In this document: positions 8,655 through 17,637 of the stretch, piece after piece | How the letters are laid out: each line of letters begins with the position of its first letter | Numbering within the stretch: the stretch's first letter is position 1 | Assembly (NCBI GenBank): GCA_964640955.1 | Contig: CAZXJI010000001.1 | Coordinates: 372,001-436,000 of the forward strand | Direction: 5' to 3' | Length of the DNA stretch: 64,000 nt | Origin: CAXXOK01 sp964640955 | GTDB lineage: Bacteria; Bacillota; Clostridia; Christensenellales; Aristaeellaceae | Notes under the pieces: generated by a model | Databases searched by the model: none | The model's input: only the letters and a program-made list of their open reading frames with translations | What the model was told of the DNA's origin: nothing | Translations under genes and position numbers: made by a program

Positions 8655-10312
8655 GCGCGGCGCGAGGCTCGCGGGAAGGCCGCGATGCGCCCCAGCGTAT
8701 CGGCGTAGGGCAATAGCGTCAGCTCATACGCCTCGCCCAGGTCGCAGCCCTGCGGCGGCGGCAGGATGATGCGCCCCCGCGTTTTCCACTGCGACGCGAC
8801 GCACGCGTCCACGCCGACCTGCGGCCGGCCGTTCTCCCAGGTGACGGAAGGTTCCTTTTCCTCGTCCACCGCGTACTGCCAGGCCGCGCCCGCGTCGGGC
8901 AGGGGCAGGGCCATCAGGTACGCGCCGCAGTACACGCTCGCGCTTCCGCGAAAGCCGGTTTCCAGAAACGGCCGGCAATCCAGCCGAAGGGTTACGGTAT
9001 CCCCCGTGGCAAAGCGTCTGCGCAGCGCAAAAAGCTTGCCGCATTCCGCAGGCTGCGCCTTGCCGCCGTTTACGGAAACCTCCGCGCCCTGCGCGTAACC
9101 CGGCACGTGCAGCGTCAGCGTAAACTCCGTCGGTTGCTTGGTTTCCACGGTGATCGTCATTTCGTTGGCGCCCATTTTGCGGGCCGCCGCGCGCACGGGC
9201 GTGCCGTTCATGCGGGTCAGGCAGACGCTTTCGTAGGGCAAAAGCATCGCGAGCTCCCCTTCGCCCTTCACCATCCATACCGACCGCCGTACGGCGTACA
9301 GCGCGCGCAGGAGCATGGTGGTCTGCGCGGGCGTCGCGGGAGCGACGGTGCAGGTTTCGTCCTCCGCCAGGCGGTTGACCGCCTGCCGGTCGCAAAGGCC
9401 GTCCTCGCGCAGGGCGTTGCTCAGCGCGTTTTCGGTGATGCGCTCCATCCGTTCGGCGAACGAAGCATCCCCGCTGGCCGAAAGCAGGTCGTGCATGGCT
9501 TCCAGCTGGGCGCAGATCGCGGCCAGGTCGGTGGCGGCGGCGGGATCGCGACCCGCCAGGTAGGGGTCGGCGGAAAACGCGCCGTGCGGCATGCCGTGGT
9601 AGCGCTGCAACGCCGCCACGCCCGCCTTGGAGGCGCTCGCGTCGCGGGCGGAGCCGCTGTACAGGGCCAGCTGCGCGGTCATGGCCAGCGCGTCGGCCGT
9701 CACGCTGCCCGTACCCAATAGCCGCATCCGCCGGAAGTACTGCGAAGCCTCGTCCGCGGCCTCCTCCGTAACGGGTTCGGGCGTAAAGGCTTTCAAAAAC
9801 GGGAAGGAGTGGAACATCCCGGCCACGTCCGGCAACTGCGCGCGCAGCCGTTCGATCAGCGCCAGCAGAAACTTTTGCCCCGTGCGGCGGTACAGCTCCC
9901 CGGCCAGGCGAAGCGCGTCCGCGCCTGCGGAGGTCAGGGGGCTTTCGCGCACGGCGGGAAGAGCCTCGGCAAAGTCCCGCATGGCGGCGAGCACCGCCAG
10001 CATGCCGTTTTTGTCCTTTTGGGCGGATGCGATCAAAAGCCCCGCGTATACGGCGTCCAGAAACGCGCGCGGGCGATCGGGCAGGTGCGCGCGCGCCGCG
10101 GTCAGGTTGGGCATGGGGGGCAGGTCGGCGTATTCGCCCAGTTTGGAGGCGATCACCGCGTCCAGGGGCGATATCGCCGCCAGATCCACGGTGTTCAGCG
10201 CACTTTGGATGAGCCGCTCCAGCGGGCCCTCCAAATGAACGGCGCTGTCCGGCAGGGCGACGCAGGCGGGGTCCACCAGAGGCGCTCGGCAAAAGGCATC
10301 GTACGTGGGCAT
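8651..10312 (-). CDS. GH127/DUF1680-like protein with degenerate active site
   Basis: This 553-aa cytosolic protein has the fold pattern of GH127 beta-L-arabinofuranosidases. It has an (alpha/alpha) barrel (LEAMHDLLSASGDASFAERME matches the helix before the active site), then beta-sandwich modules ending in LLPYADTLGRIAAFPR. Canonical members have a Glu-Thr-Cys motif and a CACCPPN motif that supply the zinc ligands and the nucleophilic cysteine. By my by-eye alignment the first becomes TDL and the second becomes CTVAPAT, so the nucleophile and most ligands appear lost. It may be inactive or use other chemistry. It is first in the operon with dus and the two secreted proteins. The start ATG at 10312 has GGAG about 4 bases upstream. 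Confidence 0.62.
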   Translation of the reverse strand: MPTYDAFCRAPLVDPACVALPDSAVHLEGPLERLIQSALNTVDLAAISPLDAVIASKLGEYADLPPMPNLTAARAHLPDRPRAFLDAVYAGLLIASAQKDKNGMLAVLAAMRDFAEALPAVRESPLTSAGADALRLAGELYRRTGQKFLLALIERLRAQLPDVAGMFHSFPFLKAFTPEPVTEEAADEASQYFRRMRLLGTGSVTADALAMTAQLALYSGSARDASASKAGVAALQRYHGMPHGAFSADPYLAGRDPAAATDLAAICAQLEAMHDLLSASGDASFAERMERITENALSNALREDGLCDRQAVNRLAEDETCTVAPATPAQTTMLLRALYAVRRSVWMVKGEGELAMLLPYESVCLTRMNGTPVRAAARKMGANEMTITVETKQPTEFTLTLHVPGYAQGAEVSVNGGKAQPAECGKLFALRRRFATGDTVTLRLDCRPFLETGFRGSASVYCGAYLMALPLPDAGAAWQYAVDEEKEPSVTWENGRPQVGVDACVASQWKTRGRIILPPPQGCDLGEAYELTLLPYADTLGRIAAFPRASRRA

Positions 10313-10434
10313 TGTTCTCCATCCTTACGGGCTGATCAGCGTCAGCCGATTTCACTTGCAATTCTACAATATTATATATCGTTTTCAGGCCGCGTCAACC
10401 CTGCGACCCGGTTGCGCCGGGTGCGCGGGCGGTA

Positions 10435-10463
10435 TCGACAAGGCGGCGGGCGGCGTGTATAAT
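10435..10463 (+). promoter_or_regulatory. Promoter of the small protein gene
   Basis: TCGACA (10435-10440), a 17-bp spacer and TATAAT (10458-10463), followed 35 bp later by the AGGAGG and ATG of the 112-aa gene. Confidence 0.7.
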
Positions 10464-10497
10464 GGGCGTTGCAGCGTATTGCGAAGGAGGCCGACCG

Positions 10498-10836
10498 ATG
10501 AAGCAGCAGGGAAAACCGTTGCCCGGAGCCAAGCAACCGAACGGCGCGGCGGGCGGCCGGATGTGGGTGCGCCTCGTGCGCGGCCACCGCGCGGTGCGCG
10601 ACCTCGTGGTGCCCTGCGCGGCGGACGAGCCGCTCGCGGCCCTTCGCGAAGCGATGCATACGCTGGATCTGGGCATGCCGGTATGGCTGCCGCGCCATCA
10701 GTCGGACTGGAAGGCGTTCCGGCTGACGCGCTTCACGCAGGAGCATTTTATGGAAAACGTGGATTTCGACCGCATGGAGGTCAGCTACATCGCCCCCGAG
10801 GAAGAACGCAAAAAGCCCCGCTTCACCGAATACTGA
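10498..10836 (+). CDS. Small hypothetical protein
   Basis: This 112-aa protein starts with ATG at 10498 behind AAGGAGG. It has no signal peptide or membrane segment. The N-terminus is basic and Gly-rich and the C-terminus is acidic and basic (APEEERKKPRFTEY). The central part (residues ~20-95: MWVRLVRGHRAVRDLVVPC... GMPVWLPRHQSDWKAF... RFTQEHFMENVDFDRMEVSYI) looks like a small mixed alpha/beta domain. I do not recognise the family. It has its own promoter and stands between divergent operons. Confidence 0.75.
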   Translation: MKQQGKPLPGAKQPNGAAGGRMWVRLVRGHRAVRDLVVPCAADEPLAALREAMHTLDLGMPVWLPRHQSDWKAFRLTRFTQEHFMENVDFDRMEVSYIAPEEERKKPRFTEY

Positions 10837-11053
10837 GGTCGGGCCTCCCGGTTTTACGCCGGAAACAGGCCGTCCGTTGCCTTCTTAAAATTGTTGGTAA
10901 AAAGTAAGATTTTTGACGCATTATTTTTACATCCATCGTCGAACCCTCGGGCCCGGCCGTTTTTTTTCGCTCCGGGTTATGGTATACTGTTACAGGTTCG
11001 ACGCTTTTATGTCTTATTTTAATTTCAAGTACAGACCGTCAGGAGGTTTGCCT

Positions 11054-12391
11054 ATGGCCACCGGCACCTTTCATCCGGGGCGACTGAAGGGCGTGGCGAC
11101 CGTTCCGCCGGCAAAGAGCGAAGCGCACCGCGCGCTGCTGCTGGCCGCCCTCGGGCGGGAAACCTGCCGGCTAAACGGCTTTACGCCGCCGCTTTGCGAC
11201 GACACACAGGCGATGGTCAACGGCGTAACCGCGCTGGGCGCGGCCGTCGCTTACGAGGATGACGCGCTGATCGTGACCCCCGCGCCCGACGCGCCGCATT
11301 CGGCGGAACCCGTGGAATGCGAGGTGCACGCCTGCGCCGCGGCGCTCAGGATGCTGATCCCCGCGTTCCTCTCGCGGGGTCGCGCCGTGCGCTTCACCAT
11401 GGAGGACGGCCTTTTCGCCCGTCCCCTGTCGGCGTTCCGGCCGCTGATCGAAGCGCTCGGCGCGAAGATGACCCGCATCCCCTCCGGGGAAGGCCGCCGC
11501 GCGGCGGTCGAGGTGTCCGGCTTCTTGCCCGCGGGCGTGTACGAGATCGACGGATCGCTGTCCAGCCAGTTCGCCTCGGGGCTGCTCATCGCGCTGTCCC
11601 ACGCGCGCGACGCCGCGGGGAACCCCGCCGGGGCGACGCTCAGGGTCACGCTCCCCATCGTCAGCCGCCCCTATCTGGACATGACGCTTACGCAAATGGA
11701 GCGCTTCGGCCTTCCGGTCGCCGAAAACGGGGAAGGACAGTTCGCCCTCTCCCCCGCGCGGACGGCGGCCCCTGCCGAGGTGGCCGTTTCGCCGGACTGG
11801 TCGCAGGCGGCGGTCTTTTTATGCGCCAACGCCATGGGCAGCGGCGTGATTCTCGGCAGGATGCGCGCACCCAGGGCCTGCGAGCACTCGCTGCAGGGGG
11901 ACGCGCGGATCGTTTCGCTGCTCAGGGAAATGGGTATGCGCGTACGCAACCTGCCGGAAGGGCTGCTGGTCAGCTGTCCCTCGCGGGCGGAACTCACCCC
12001 CCTTACCGTGGACTGTTCGGGCATTCCCGATCTGGCCCCGATCCTGGCGCTGACCTGCACGCAGGCGGACGGGCTTTCCACGCTCACGGGCGTCAAACGC
12101 CTGCGCGTCAAGGAATGCGACCGCCTCGCCGCAACCGAGGAGCTGCTTGGCAGCCTCGGCGCAAACGTCACGATCGCCGCCGACGACGATACGCTCTACG
12201 TCCGCGGCCCGGTGGCGCTGACCGGCGGCTTTGCGGCCGACGCGCGCGGCGACCACCGCATGGTGATGCTCATGGCCGTGGCGGCCCTGCTTTGCCGGGA
12301 GTCGGTCACGCTGGCGGGCATCGAGGCGATCAACAAATCCTGGCCCGGTTTCTTAAGCACCTATCAGGCGTTGGGAGGGAAAATGACGTGA
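11054..12391 (+). CDS. aroA: 3-phosphoshikimate 1-carboxyvinyltransferase (EPSP synthase)
   Basis: Transfers enolpyruvate from PEP to shikimate-3-phosphate, the sixth shikimate-pathway step. Start ATG 11054 follows AGGAGG; upstream in-frame codons belong to the promoter region. The length is 445 aa. Conserved elements include K21-S22...R26 in PPAKSEAHRALLLAAL, the SSQF shikimate-phosphate loop, SPDWSQAAVFL (usual Asp-Xaa-Ser), VKRLRVKECDRL and DHRMVMLMAVAAL. The PEP-site loop, normally GNAGTAMR or GESGSTLR, reads VHACAAALR here. The positions equal to E. coli Asn94, Gly96 and Thr97 are therefore all alanine. The stop overlaps the aroC start (GTGA). Confidence 0.93.
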   Translation: MATGTFHPGRLKGVATVPPAKSEAHRALLLAALGRETCRLNGFTPPLCDDTQAMVNGVTALGAAVAYEDDALIVTPAPDAPHSAEPVECEVHACAAALRMLIPAFLSRGRAVRFTMEDGLFARPLSAFRPLIEALGAKMTRIPSGEGRRAAVEVSGFLPAGVYEIDGSLSSQFASGLLIALSHARDAAGNPAGATLRVTLPIVSRPYLDMTLTQMERFGLPVAENGEGQFALSPARTAAPAEVAVSPDWSQAAVFLCANAMGSGVILGRMRAPRACEHSLQGDARIVSLLREMGMRVRNLPEGLLVSCPSRAELTPLTVDCSGIPDLAPILALTCTQADGLSTLTGVKRLRVKECDRLAATEELLGSLGANVTIAADDDTLYVRGPVALTGGFAADARGDHRMVMLMAVAALLCRESVTLAGIEAINKSWPGFLSTYQALGGKMT

Positions 12392-13503
12392 GCGGACGCA
12401 TCGGGCGCGCGCTGAGCGTGCAGATTTTCGGGGAATCCCACGGGGCGGCGCTGGGCGCGACCCTCGACGGGTTGCCCGCGGGCTTCCGCGTGGATCTTCC
12501 CGCGCTGGAAGCCTTTTTACAGCGGCGCGCGGCCAGGGGCGGCGCGCTGGCCACCGGACGCCGGGAGGCGGACGTCCCCCGCATCCTGTCGGGATTAAAG
12601 AACGGCGTCACCACGGGGCAGCCGATTACGGCCGTGTTTGAAAACGCGGATACCCACTCGTCGGATTACGCCTTTCTGCCGGATCGCCCCCGCCCCGGCC
12701 ACGCGGATTACCCCGCGCTGGTCAAAAGCGCCGGGTACGACGACCTGCGCGGCAGCGGTCACCACAGCGGGCGGCTGACGCTGGCCTACGCCTTCGCGGG
12801 CGGGCTGGCGATCCAGTTCCTGGCGTCGCGCGGCGTGCGGATCGCCTCCCACGTGCTGTCCATCGCGGGGATTTCCGACGCGCCCGCCGACCCTCTCGAT
12901 CCGGACATGGATGCGCTCGCGGCCTGTGCCGCGCAGCCCGTGCCCACGCTGGATGCCGTCGCCGGCGAAGCCATGCGGCAGGCTATCCTCGCCGCCAAAG
13001 CCAGCGAGGATTCCGTCGGCGGCGTGGCGGAGATCGTGGCGACGGGCCTGCCTGCCGGGCTGGGCGCGCCGTTTTTCGACGGCGTGGAGGCCGTGGCCGC
13101 GGCGCATTTCTTTTCCATCCCCGCGGTCAAGGGCGTGGATTTCGGCGCGGGCTTCGCCGCCGCCGGAATGCGCGGAAGCGAGTACAACGATCCCTACGCG
13201 GTCCGGGACGGCCGCGTGGTCACGACCAAGAACGACGCGGGCGGCCTGCTGGGCGGGCTGACCGACGGCATGCCGGTGGTGGCGCGCGTCGCTTTCCGCC
13301 CCACGCCCTCCATCGGGCTGGAACAGCGGACGGTCAGCCTGTCCGCCATGGAGGACGCGCCGCTGACCGTGCGCGGCCGCCACGACCCCTGCATCGTGGT
13401 GCGGGCGCTGCCGGTGGCGGAAGGCGCGCTGGCCCTGGCGCTGTGCGACCTGTGGCTGATGCGGCACGGCGACGCGCCCGCGGAGGCGGCGGATGCTCAG
13501 TAA
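12388..13503 (+). CDS. aroC: Chorismate synthase
   Basis: FMN-dependent trans-1,4 elimination of phosphate from EPSP to chorismate, the last step of the common aromatic pathway. The GTG start at 12388 overlaps the aroA stop and has GGGAGGG 8 bases upstream. The 371-aa protein has FGESHGAALGATLDGLPAG at the N-terminus, RRAARGGALATGRREAD, the RGSGHHSGRLT signature and KNDAGGLLGGLTDGMP near the C-terminus. All of these are family hallmarks. It is translationally coupled to aroA and overlaps rlmD by 11 bp. Confidence 0.96.
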   Translation: MSGRIGRALSVQIFGESHGAALGATLDGLPAGFRVDLPALEAFLQRRAARGGALATGRREADVPRILSGLKNGVTTGQPITAVFENADTHSSDYAFLPDRPRPGHADYPALVKSAGYDDLRGSGHHSGRLTLAYAFAGGLAIQFLASRGVRIASHVLSIAGISDAPADPLDPDMDALAACAAQPVPTLDAVAGEAMRQAILAAKASEDSVGGVAEIVATGLPAGLGAPFFDGVEAVAAAHFFSIPAVKGVDFGAGFAAAGMRGSEYNDPYAVRDGRVVTTKNDAGGLLGGLTDGMPVVARVAFRPTPSIGLEQRTVSLSAMEDAPLTVRGRHDPCIVVRALPVAEGALALALCDLWLMRHGDAPAEAADAQ

Positions 13504-14851
13504 AAACCAAACCGTTACCCTGACCTGCGAACGCCTCGGCGCGGAGCTGGAAGGCGTCTGCCGCAGCGACGGGCAGGCGGTGTTCGTGCCCGGCACGCTG
13601 CCGGGCGAGACGTTTACGGCGCGGGTGGTGCAGGTGCATCCGAAATACGCCTACGCGCGGCTGGAAACGCTGCTTTCCCCCTCGCCGGACCGGCGGGAGC
13701 CCTTCTGCCCCGTTTATCGGCTCTGCGGCGGCTGCAGCGGTCAGCATATGCGTTACGAGGCGACGCTGGCCGCCAAGCGCGCGCAGGTGCTGGATTGCCT
13801 CCGGCGCATCGGCGGCCTGCCGATCGGCGAAACGGACGTTCCCCCGGTGATCGGGGCGGACGACCCCGTGCGCTGCCGCAATAAAACCAGCCTGCCCGTC
13901 GGCGGGGACGCCTCCGCGCCCGCGCCGGGCTTTTACCGCAGGCGCAGCCACGATATCGTCCCCGTTTCGGACTGCCCCGTGGCGATGGGCGACGTGCGCG
14001 GCGTGATCGCCGCCGTGCGGGAATGGATGATCCAAAACGGCGTTCCCCCCTACCGGGAAGAGACGCACACGGGGCTGTTGCGCCACGTGGTGGTACGCAC
14101 GTCGCGAAGCGGCGCGGTGATGGTGGTGCTGGCGGCGACGTCGACGGCGCTGCCCGACACGCACGGGCTGATCCGCCGCCTGCAGGCGGGCGTGCGGGGC
14201 TTTGAAAGCCTGCACGTAAGCGAAAACCGCGCGCGCGGCAACGTGATCCTCGGCCCGGCGAGCCAAAAGCTTTTCGGGGCGGACGTCCTGACCGAGACGC
14301 TTCTGGGCCTCACGTTCGAAATCGCCCCGCTTTCCTTTTTTCAGGTCAATCCCGCCCAGACCGAGCAGCTCTACGAGCAGGCGATCGCCTTCGCGGCCCC
14401 CGCCCCCGGCGACACCGTTGTGGACGCCTACGCGGGCGCGGGGACGATATCGCTGTGCATGGCGAAGCGGTGCGGGCGCGTGATCGGGTTGGAAATCGTC
14501 CCTCAGGCGGTGGAAAGCGCCAAACGCAACGCGGAGATCAACGGAATCGGCAACGCGGAATTCCAGCTGGCCGCGGTGGAGGAACGCCTGCCGGCGCTGG
14601 TTTCCCAGGGGCTGCGCCCGGACGCCGTGGTGCTCGATCCGCCCCGCAAGGGCGTGGAACCCGCCGTGGTCGACGCGATTCTCACGGCCGCGCCCAAACG
14701 CGTGGTGTACGTAAGCTGCCACGTGCCCACCCAGGCGCGGGACGCGGCGCTGCTCGCGGCGGGCGGCTACCGTTTCGCGGGCTGCCGGCCGGTGGACATG
14801 TTCTGCTATGCCGCCGGGGTCGAAAACGTGCTGCTGATGGAGCGCGCGTGA
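13493..14851 (+). CDS. rlmD: 23S rRNA (uracil-5-)-methyltransferase, RlmD/RumA type
   Basis: SAM-dependent C5 methylation of a uridine in 23S rRNA (U1939 family; related RlmCD enzymes also modify U747). An N-terminal TRAM domain (about residues 5-60) is followed by the Fe-S cysteines C72, C78 and C81 in FCPVYRLCGGC, with a fourth in SDCPVAM. A SAM domain then has DAYAGAGTISL, LDPPRKG and the nucleophile region YVSCHVPTQARD. The length is 452 aa. It is the last gene of the aro operon and overlaps aroC by 11 bp. The exact target uridine cannot be told from sequence. Confidence 0.93.
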   Translation: MLSKNQTVTLTCERLGAELEGVCRSDGQAVFVPGTLPGETFTARVVQVHPKYAYARLETLLSPSPDRREPFCPVYRLCGGCSGQHMRYEATLAAKRAQVLDCLRRIGGLPIGETDVPPVIGADDPVRCRNKTSLPVGGDASAPAPGFYRRRSHDIVPVSDCPVAMGDVRGVIAAVREWMIQNGVPPYREETHTGLLRHVVVRTSRSGAVMVVLAATSTALPDTHGLIRRLQAGVRGFESLHVSENRARGNVILGPASQKLFGADVLTETLLGLTFEIAPLSFFQVNPAQTEQLYEQAIAFAAPAPGDTVVDAYAGAGTISLCMAKRCGRVIGLEIVPQAVESAKRNAEINGIGNAEFQLAAVEERLPALVSQGLRPDAVVLDPPRKGVEPAVVDAILTAAPKRVVYVSCHVPTQARDAALLAAGGYRFAGCRPVDMFCYAAGVENVLLMERA

Positions 14852-14884
14852 AGCTCAGCCGGCTTTGTCCCTCCCATATGTCGA

Positions 14885-14921
14885 GAAGCGCCCTTTCCGG
14901 CGAACCGGAAAGGGCGCTTTC
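14885..14921. terminator. Bidirectional terminator between rlmD and the SGNH gene
   Basis: A 16-bp stem (gaagcgccctttccgg / ccggaaagggcgctttc) with a CGAA loop, between two converging genes. Confidence 0.85.
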
Positions 14922-14939
14922 TTATGCGGAGGTATAGAC

Positions 14940-15698
14940 TTACCCTACCCGCACGGCGCTCGGCACGGCCGTCGCGGCCGCGTCGTCGGCTTCCTGCTGG
15001 GCGGGGGTCACATCCAGGCAGAGCTTCCCCCGCAGGGTCTGCAGCGCGGCCTCGGCCAGCAGGCGATGGCCCTCGTCGTTGGGGTGGATGCCGTCCAGGC
15101 TCATCAGATGCTCGTAATTCGGCTGCGCCAGAAACACGTCCCGCAGGTCCAAAAGCGGGCAGCCCGTACGCAGGGCCGCGTTGCGCACGGCGATGGCGTA
15201 GCGTTCCTGCCAGCGGTAGATGTGGTAAACGTCACCCAGCGCGCAAAGCACTTTATCCGCGTCCAGCCCTTTGGTGACCCAGGCGAAGTAGCGCTGCGCG
15301 TGCAGCGGCAGGGGCGTCACCAGCACCGGGCGCATGCCCCGCGCGCGGATCCGGCGCACGAAGGTGATCATCGCATCCTCAAAGGCGTCCAGCGGTATCT
15401 TCGGCTGCACGGGCTCGGTCGGGTGTTCGGCCACGTAGCGCCAGTCCAGGTCGCAGTCGTTGCCGCCGAACTCCACCGCGCACAGGGCGCCCGGCACGGG
15501 CTGGAAAGCGTCGAACCATTTCAGCCCGTCCATCACCGTCGCGCCCATGTTGGCGTGGTTGACCACCTTGCAGCTAAGCGCCTTTTCCAGTTGGGCAACG
15601 CAGCGTTCGCGCGAAATGGCGTAACGTCCCCGTTCCTCTCTATATAGAATGCCGACGGCAAGCGAATCTCCCCACACGTGAATTTCAGAGTATGTCAT
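14940..15698 (-). CDS. SGNH/GDSL-type hydrolase
   Basis: A probable cytosolic esterase or acyl hydrolase of 252 aa without signal peptide. Block I is GDSLAVG (nucleophile Ser), block III is the GGND oxyanion motif and block V is DGIHPND (catalytic Asp and His). The long insertion between the blocks and an Ala/Asp-rich tail give no substrate clue; deacetylation of sugars or peptidoglycan fragments is common in the family. It is monocistronic, from its own promoter at 15735-15762. Confidence 0.88.
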   Translation of the reverse strand: MTYSEIHVWGDSLAVGILYREERGRYAISRERCVAQLEKALSCKVVNHANMGATVMDGLKWFDAFQPVPGALCAVEFGGNDCDLDWRYVAEHPTEPVQPKIPLDAFEDAMITFVRRIRARGMRPVLVTPLPLHAQRYFAWVTKGLDADKVLCALGDVYHIYRWQERYAIAVRNAALRTGCPLLDLRDVFLAQPNYEHLMSLDGIHPNDEGHRLLAEAALQTLRGKLCLDVTPAQQEADDAAATAVPSAVRVG

Positions 15699-15734
15699 AA
15701 TCGTTCTTCACCTCGTCATCTAGTATTTATTACT

Positions 15735-15762
15735 AGTATACGACGCCATTTCTGTTTGTCAA
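15735..15762 (-). promoter_or_regulatory. Promoter of the SGNH hydrolase
   Basis: Minus strand TTGACA (15762-15757), a 16-bp spacer and TATACT (15740-15735), 37 bp upstream of the ATG at 15698. Confidence 0.72.
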
Positions 15763-15781
15763 GTGATTTTATGTAAAAATC

Positions 15782-15810
15782 TTGTGGTTTGTTTTATCGC
15801 ATGGTATACT
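15782..15810 (+). promoter_or_regulatory. Promoter of the DUF1836 gene
   Basis: TTGTGG (15782-15787), a 17-bp spacer and TATACT (15805-15810), 40 bp upstream of the start. It is back-to-back with the SGNH promoter. Confidence 0.6.
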
Positions 15811-15849
15811 GTTGCCGTACGAAGCCGCTACCGTTTACGGAGGTGCGCC

Positions 15850-16428
15850 ATGCAGGAACGTCAATCCCTTTTCGCCGCCCGTCTCAAGTCCTTCTCGCCC
15901 GTTCCCTGGGAGCTCATCCCGGACTTCGGCCTGTATATGGATCAGGTGGTTACCTTCGTGGAGAGGCAGTGCCAAAGCCTGTTCATGGAGGGCGAGCGCG
16001 TGTTCACCCCCGCGATGGTGAATAACTACGTCAAGTTCGGCCTGGTCAACCGGCCCGAGGGGAAAAAATACGGCCGGGAGCAACTGGCCCAGCTGATGAT
16101 GATCTGCGTGCTCAAGCAGGCCGCCTCCGCCGACGGCATGAAGGCGCTGCTGAAACCCCCGGAAGGCGTTACCCTCCGGGAGCATTATGAAAACTTCTGC
16201 AAGACCGAAACGCAGGTGTTCGCCGCGCTCGGGGAGGCGCTCCCCTATCCTTCGGCCATGACCTGCGCGGTGCAGGGTGCCGCGTACCTGTTTTTATGCA
16301 ACGCCCTGCTGGCCAAACGGCCGGAGCCCAGGCCCGACGCGCGGCACTCCGAACCGCCCAAGCCGCCTGCAGCCGCACAGGACAACGGAAAGGATGTCGC
16401 TGGCAGCGCGGAAAAGGCGAAACCCTGA
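15850..16428 (+). CDS. DUF1836 family protein
   Basis: This 192-aa protein starts with ATG at 15850 behind ACGGAGGTG. Residues ~20-150 match the DUF1836 pattern: a VFTPAMVNNYVKFGLVNRPEGKKYGREQLAQLMMICVLKQ segment resembling a MerR-like winged helix, then a helical half. The last ~40 residues are a Pro/Ala/Lys-rich disordered tail. A DNA-binding regulatory role is the usual guess for this Firmicutes family, but it has no firm function known to me. Confidence 0.82.
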   Translation: MQERQSLFAARLKSFSPVPWELIPDFGLYMDQVVTFVERQCQSLFMEGERVFTPAMVNNYVKFGLVNRPEGKKYGREQLAQLMMICVLKQAASADGMKALLKPPEGVTLREHYENFCKTETQVFAALGEALPYPSAMTCAVQGAAYLFLCNALLAKRPEPRPDARHSEPPKPPAAAQDNGKDVAGSAEKAKP

Positions 16429-16485
16429 AATGCCCCGTCCGCCGGGACGGTTCGCGCATCGATCCCCCGCCGGATGGGCAAAAAG

Positions 16486-16522
16486 CGGCGCCGAAGGAGA
16501 AGCGTTTTCTCCTTCGGCGCCG
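16486..16522. terminator. Terminator between DUF1836 and SPFH genes
   Basis: A 16-bp perfect stem (cggcgccgaaggagaa / ttctccttcggcgccg). On the minus strand it is followed by CTTTTTG, so it mainly serves the SPFH gene. Confidence 0.8.
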
Positions 16523-16547
16523 TTCATGATTAACGTTGCCGGGCCGT

Positions 16548-17603
16548 TCAGTCCACTTTCTGTCCGCAGTTTAAGCAAAACTTGGCGCCGGGCTGGAGCT
16601 CGTAGCCGCACTTGGCGCATTTGCTCGCCGCGTTCTGGGGCGCGCCGCACTCCGGGCAGAAACGGCTGCCCGCGGGAATCGGCTTGCCGCAGGACACGCA
16701 GGGAACCGTCGCGGCCTGCGCCGCCGGAGCCTGCTGCTGCGTACCGGCCATGCTCTGGGCGAACATCTGCCCCATCGCCGCGCCCGCGCCCATGCCCACG
16801 CCCATGCCGGCCATACCGCCGCCGGGGTTGTTGGCCGCCTCGCGCATGGCTTCGGCCGCCTGGTACTGGCTGTACTTGTTCAAATCGCCCACCACGCCCA
16901 TGGAGGTGCGCTTGTCGATGCTCTTTTCCACTTCCTCGGGCAGGCTGATGTTCTCGATTACGAAGCTGGTCAGCGTCAGGCCCAGCGCCTCGATCTTGGG
17001 GCTGAGCGCCTTCAGGGCGTACTGGCTCAGTTCCTCGTAGTTGGCCGCCAGGTCCAGCGCGGGGATCTTGCTCTCGGCGATGGCGTCGCTCAGGCCCGAG
17101 ACCAGCGTGCGCTTGATCTGCCCTTCCACGTCCTCGACGGTGAACATGCCGTTGGTGCCGAAGACCTCCTTGAGGAAGGTTTCGGGATTGCTTACGCGGA
17201 ACGCGTAGATGCCGAAGGCGCGCACGCGGATCATGCCGAATTCGGCGTCCCGCATCATCACGGGGTTGCTGGTGCCCCATTTGCGGTCGAGGAACTGTTT
17301 GGTGTTGACGAAGTACACGTCCGACTTGAACGGGGAATTGAAGCCGAACTTCCACGCCTTGAGCGCCGTAAGAATGGGCATGTTCTGCGTCGTCAGCTCG
17401 TAGCGGCCGGGCTGGAACACGTCGGCCAGCTGCCCTTCGTTTACGAACACGGCCACCTGGCTTTCGCGCACGGTCAGCTGCGCGCCCATCATGATTTCCT
17501 TGCCGTTCATATCGTAACGGTGGACCATGGTGTTCTGCGTGTCGTCCTTCCACTCGATAACGTCGATCAGCTGACTGTTGACGATATTTCGGATGAAGCC
17601 CAT
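16548..17603 (-). CDS. SPFH-domain protein with double zinc ribbon
   Basis: This 351-aa protein belongs to the YdjI-like 'SPFH/virion core' group. An N-terminal band-7-like domain (about residues 1-215) starts with a WKDDTQNTMVHRYDMNGKEI segment. A short helical region and a Gly/Met/Ala-rich linker (260-300) follow. Two C-terminal zinc ribbons close the protein, with CVSCGKPIPAGSRFCPECG and CAKCGYELQPGAKFCLNCG. Such proteins are thought to assemble on membranes or large complexes. The biochemical role is unknown. It is third in a minus-strand run after the GGDEF and pseudo-receiver genes. Confidence 0.85.
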   Translation of the reverse strand: MGFIRNIVNSQLIDVIEWKDDTQNTMVHRYDMNGKEIMMGAQLTVRESQVAVFVNEGQLADVFQPGRYELTTQNMPILTALKAWKFGFNSPFKSDVYFVNTKQFLDRKWGTSNPVMMRDAEFGMIRVRAFGIYAFRVSNPETFLKEVFGTNGMFTVEDVEGQIKRTLVSGLSDAIAESKIPALDLAANYEELSQYALKALSPKIEALGLTLTSFVIENISLPEEVEKSIDKRTSMGVVGDLNKYSQYQAAEAMREAANNPGGGMAGMGVGMGAGAAMGQMFAQSMAGTQQQAPAAQAATVPCVSCGKPIPAGSRFCPECGAPQNAASKCAKCGYELQPGAKFCLNCGQKVD

Positions 17604-17637
17604 AGAATTTCTACCCCTCTCTGTTTGTCGTCCGCCC

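Noticed and set aside
11317..12387. N-terminal extension of the aroC frame (about 357 extra residues)
   Set aside because: It is Arg/Gly-rich shadow sequence inside aroA. The GTG at 12388 with GGGAGGG and overlap with the aroA stop gives a normal 371-aa chorismate synthase.
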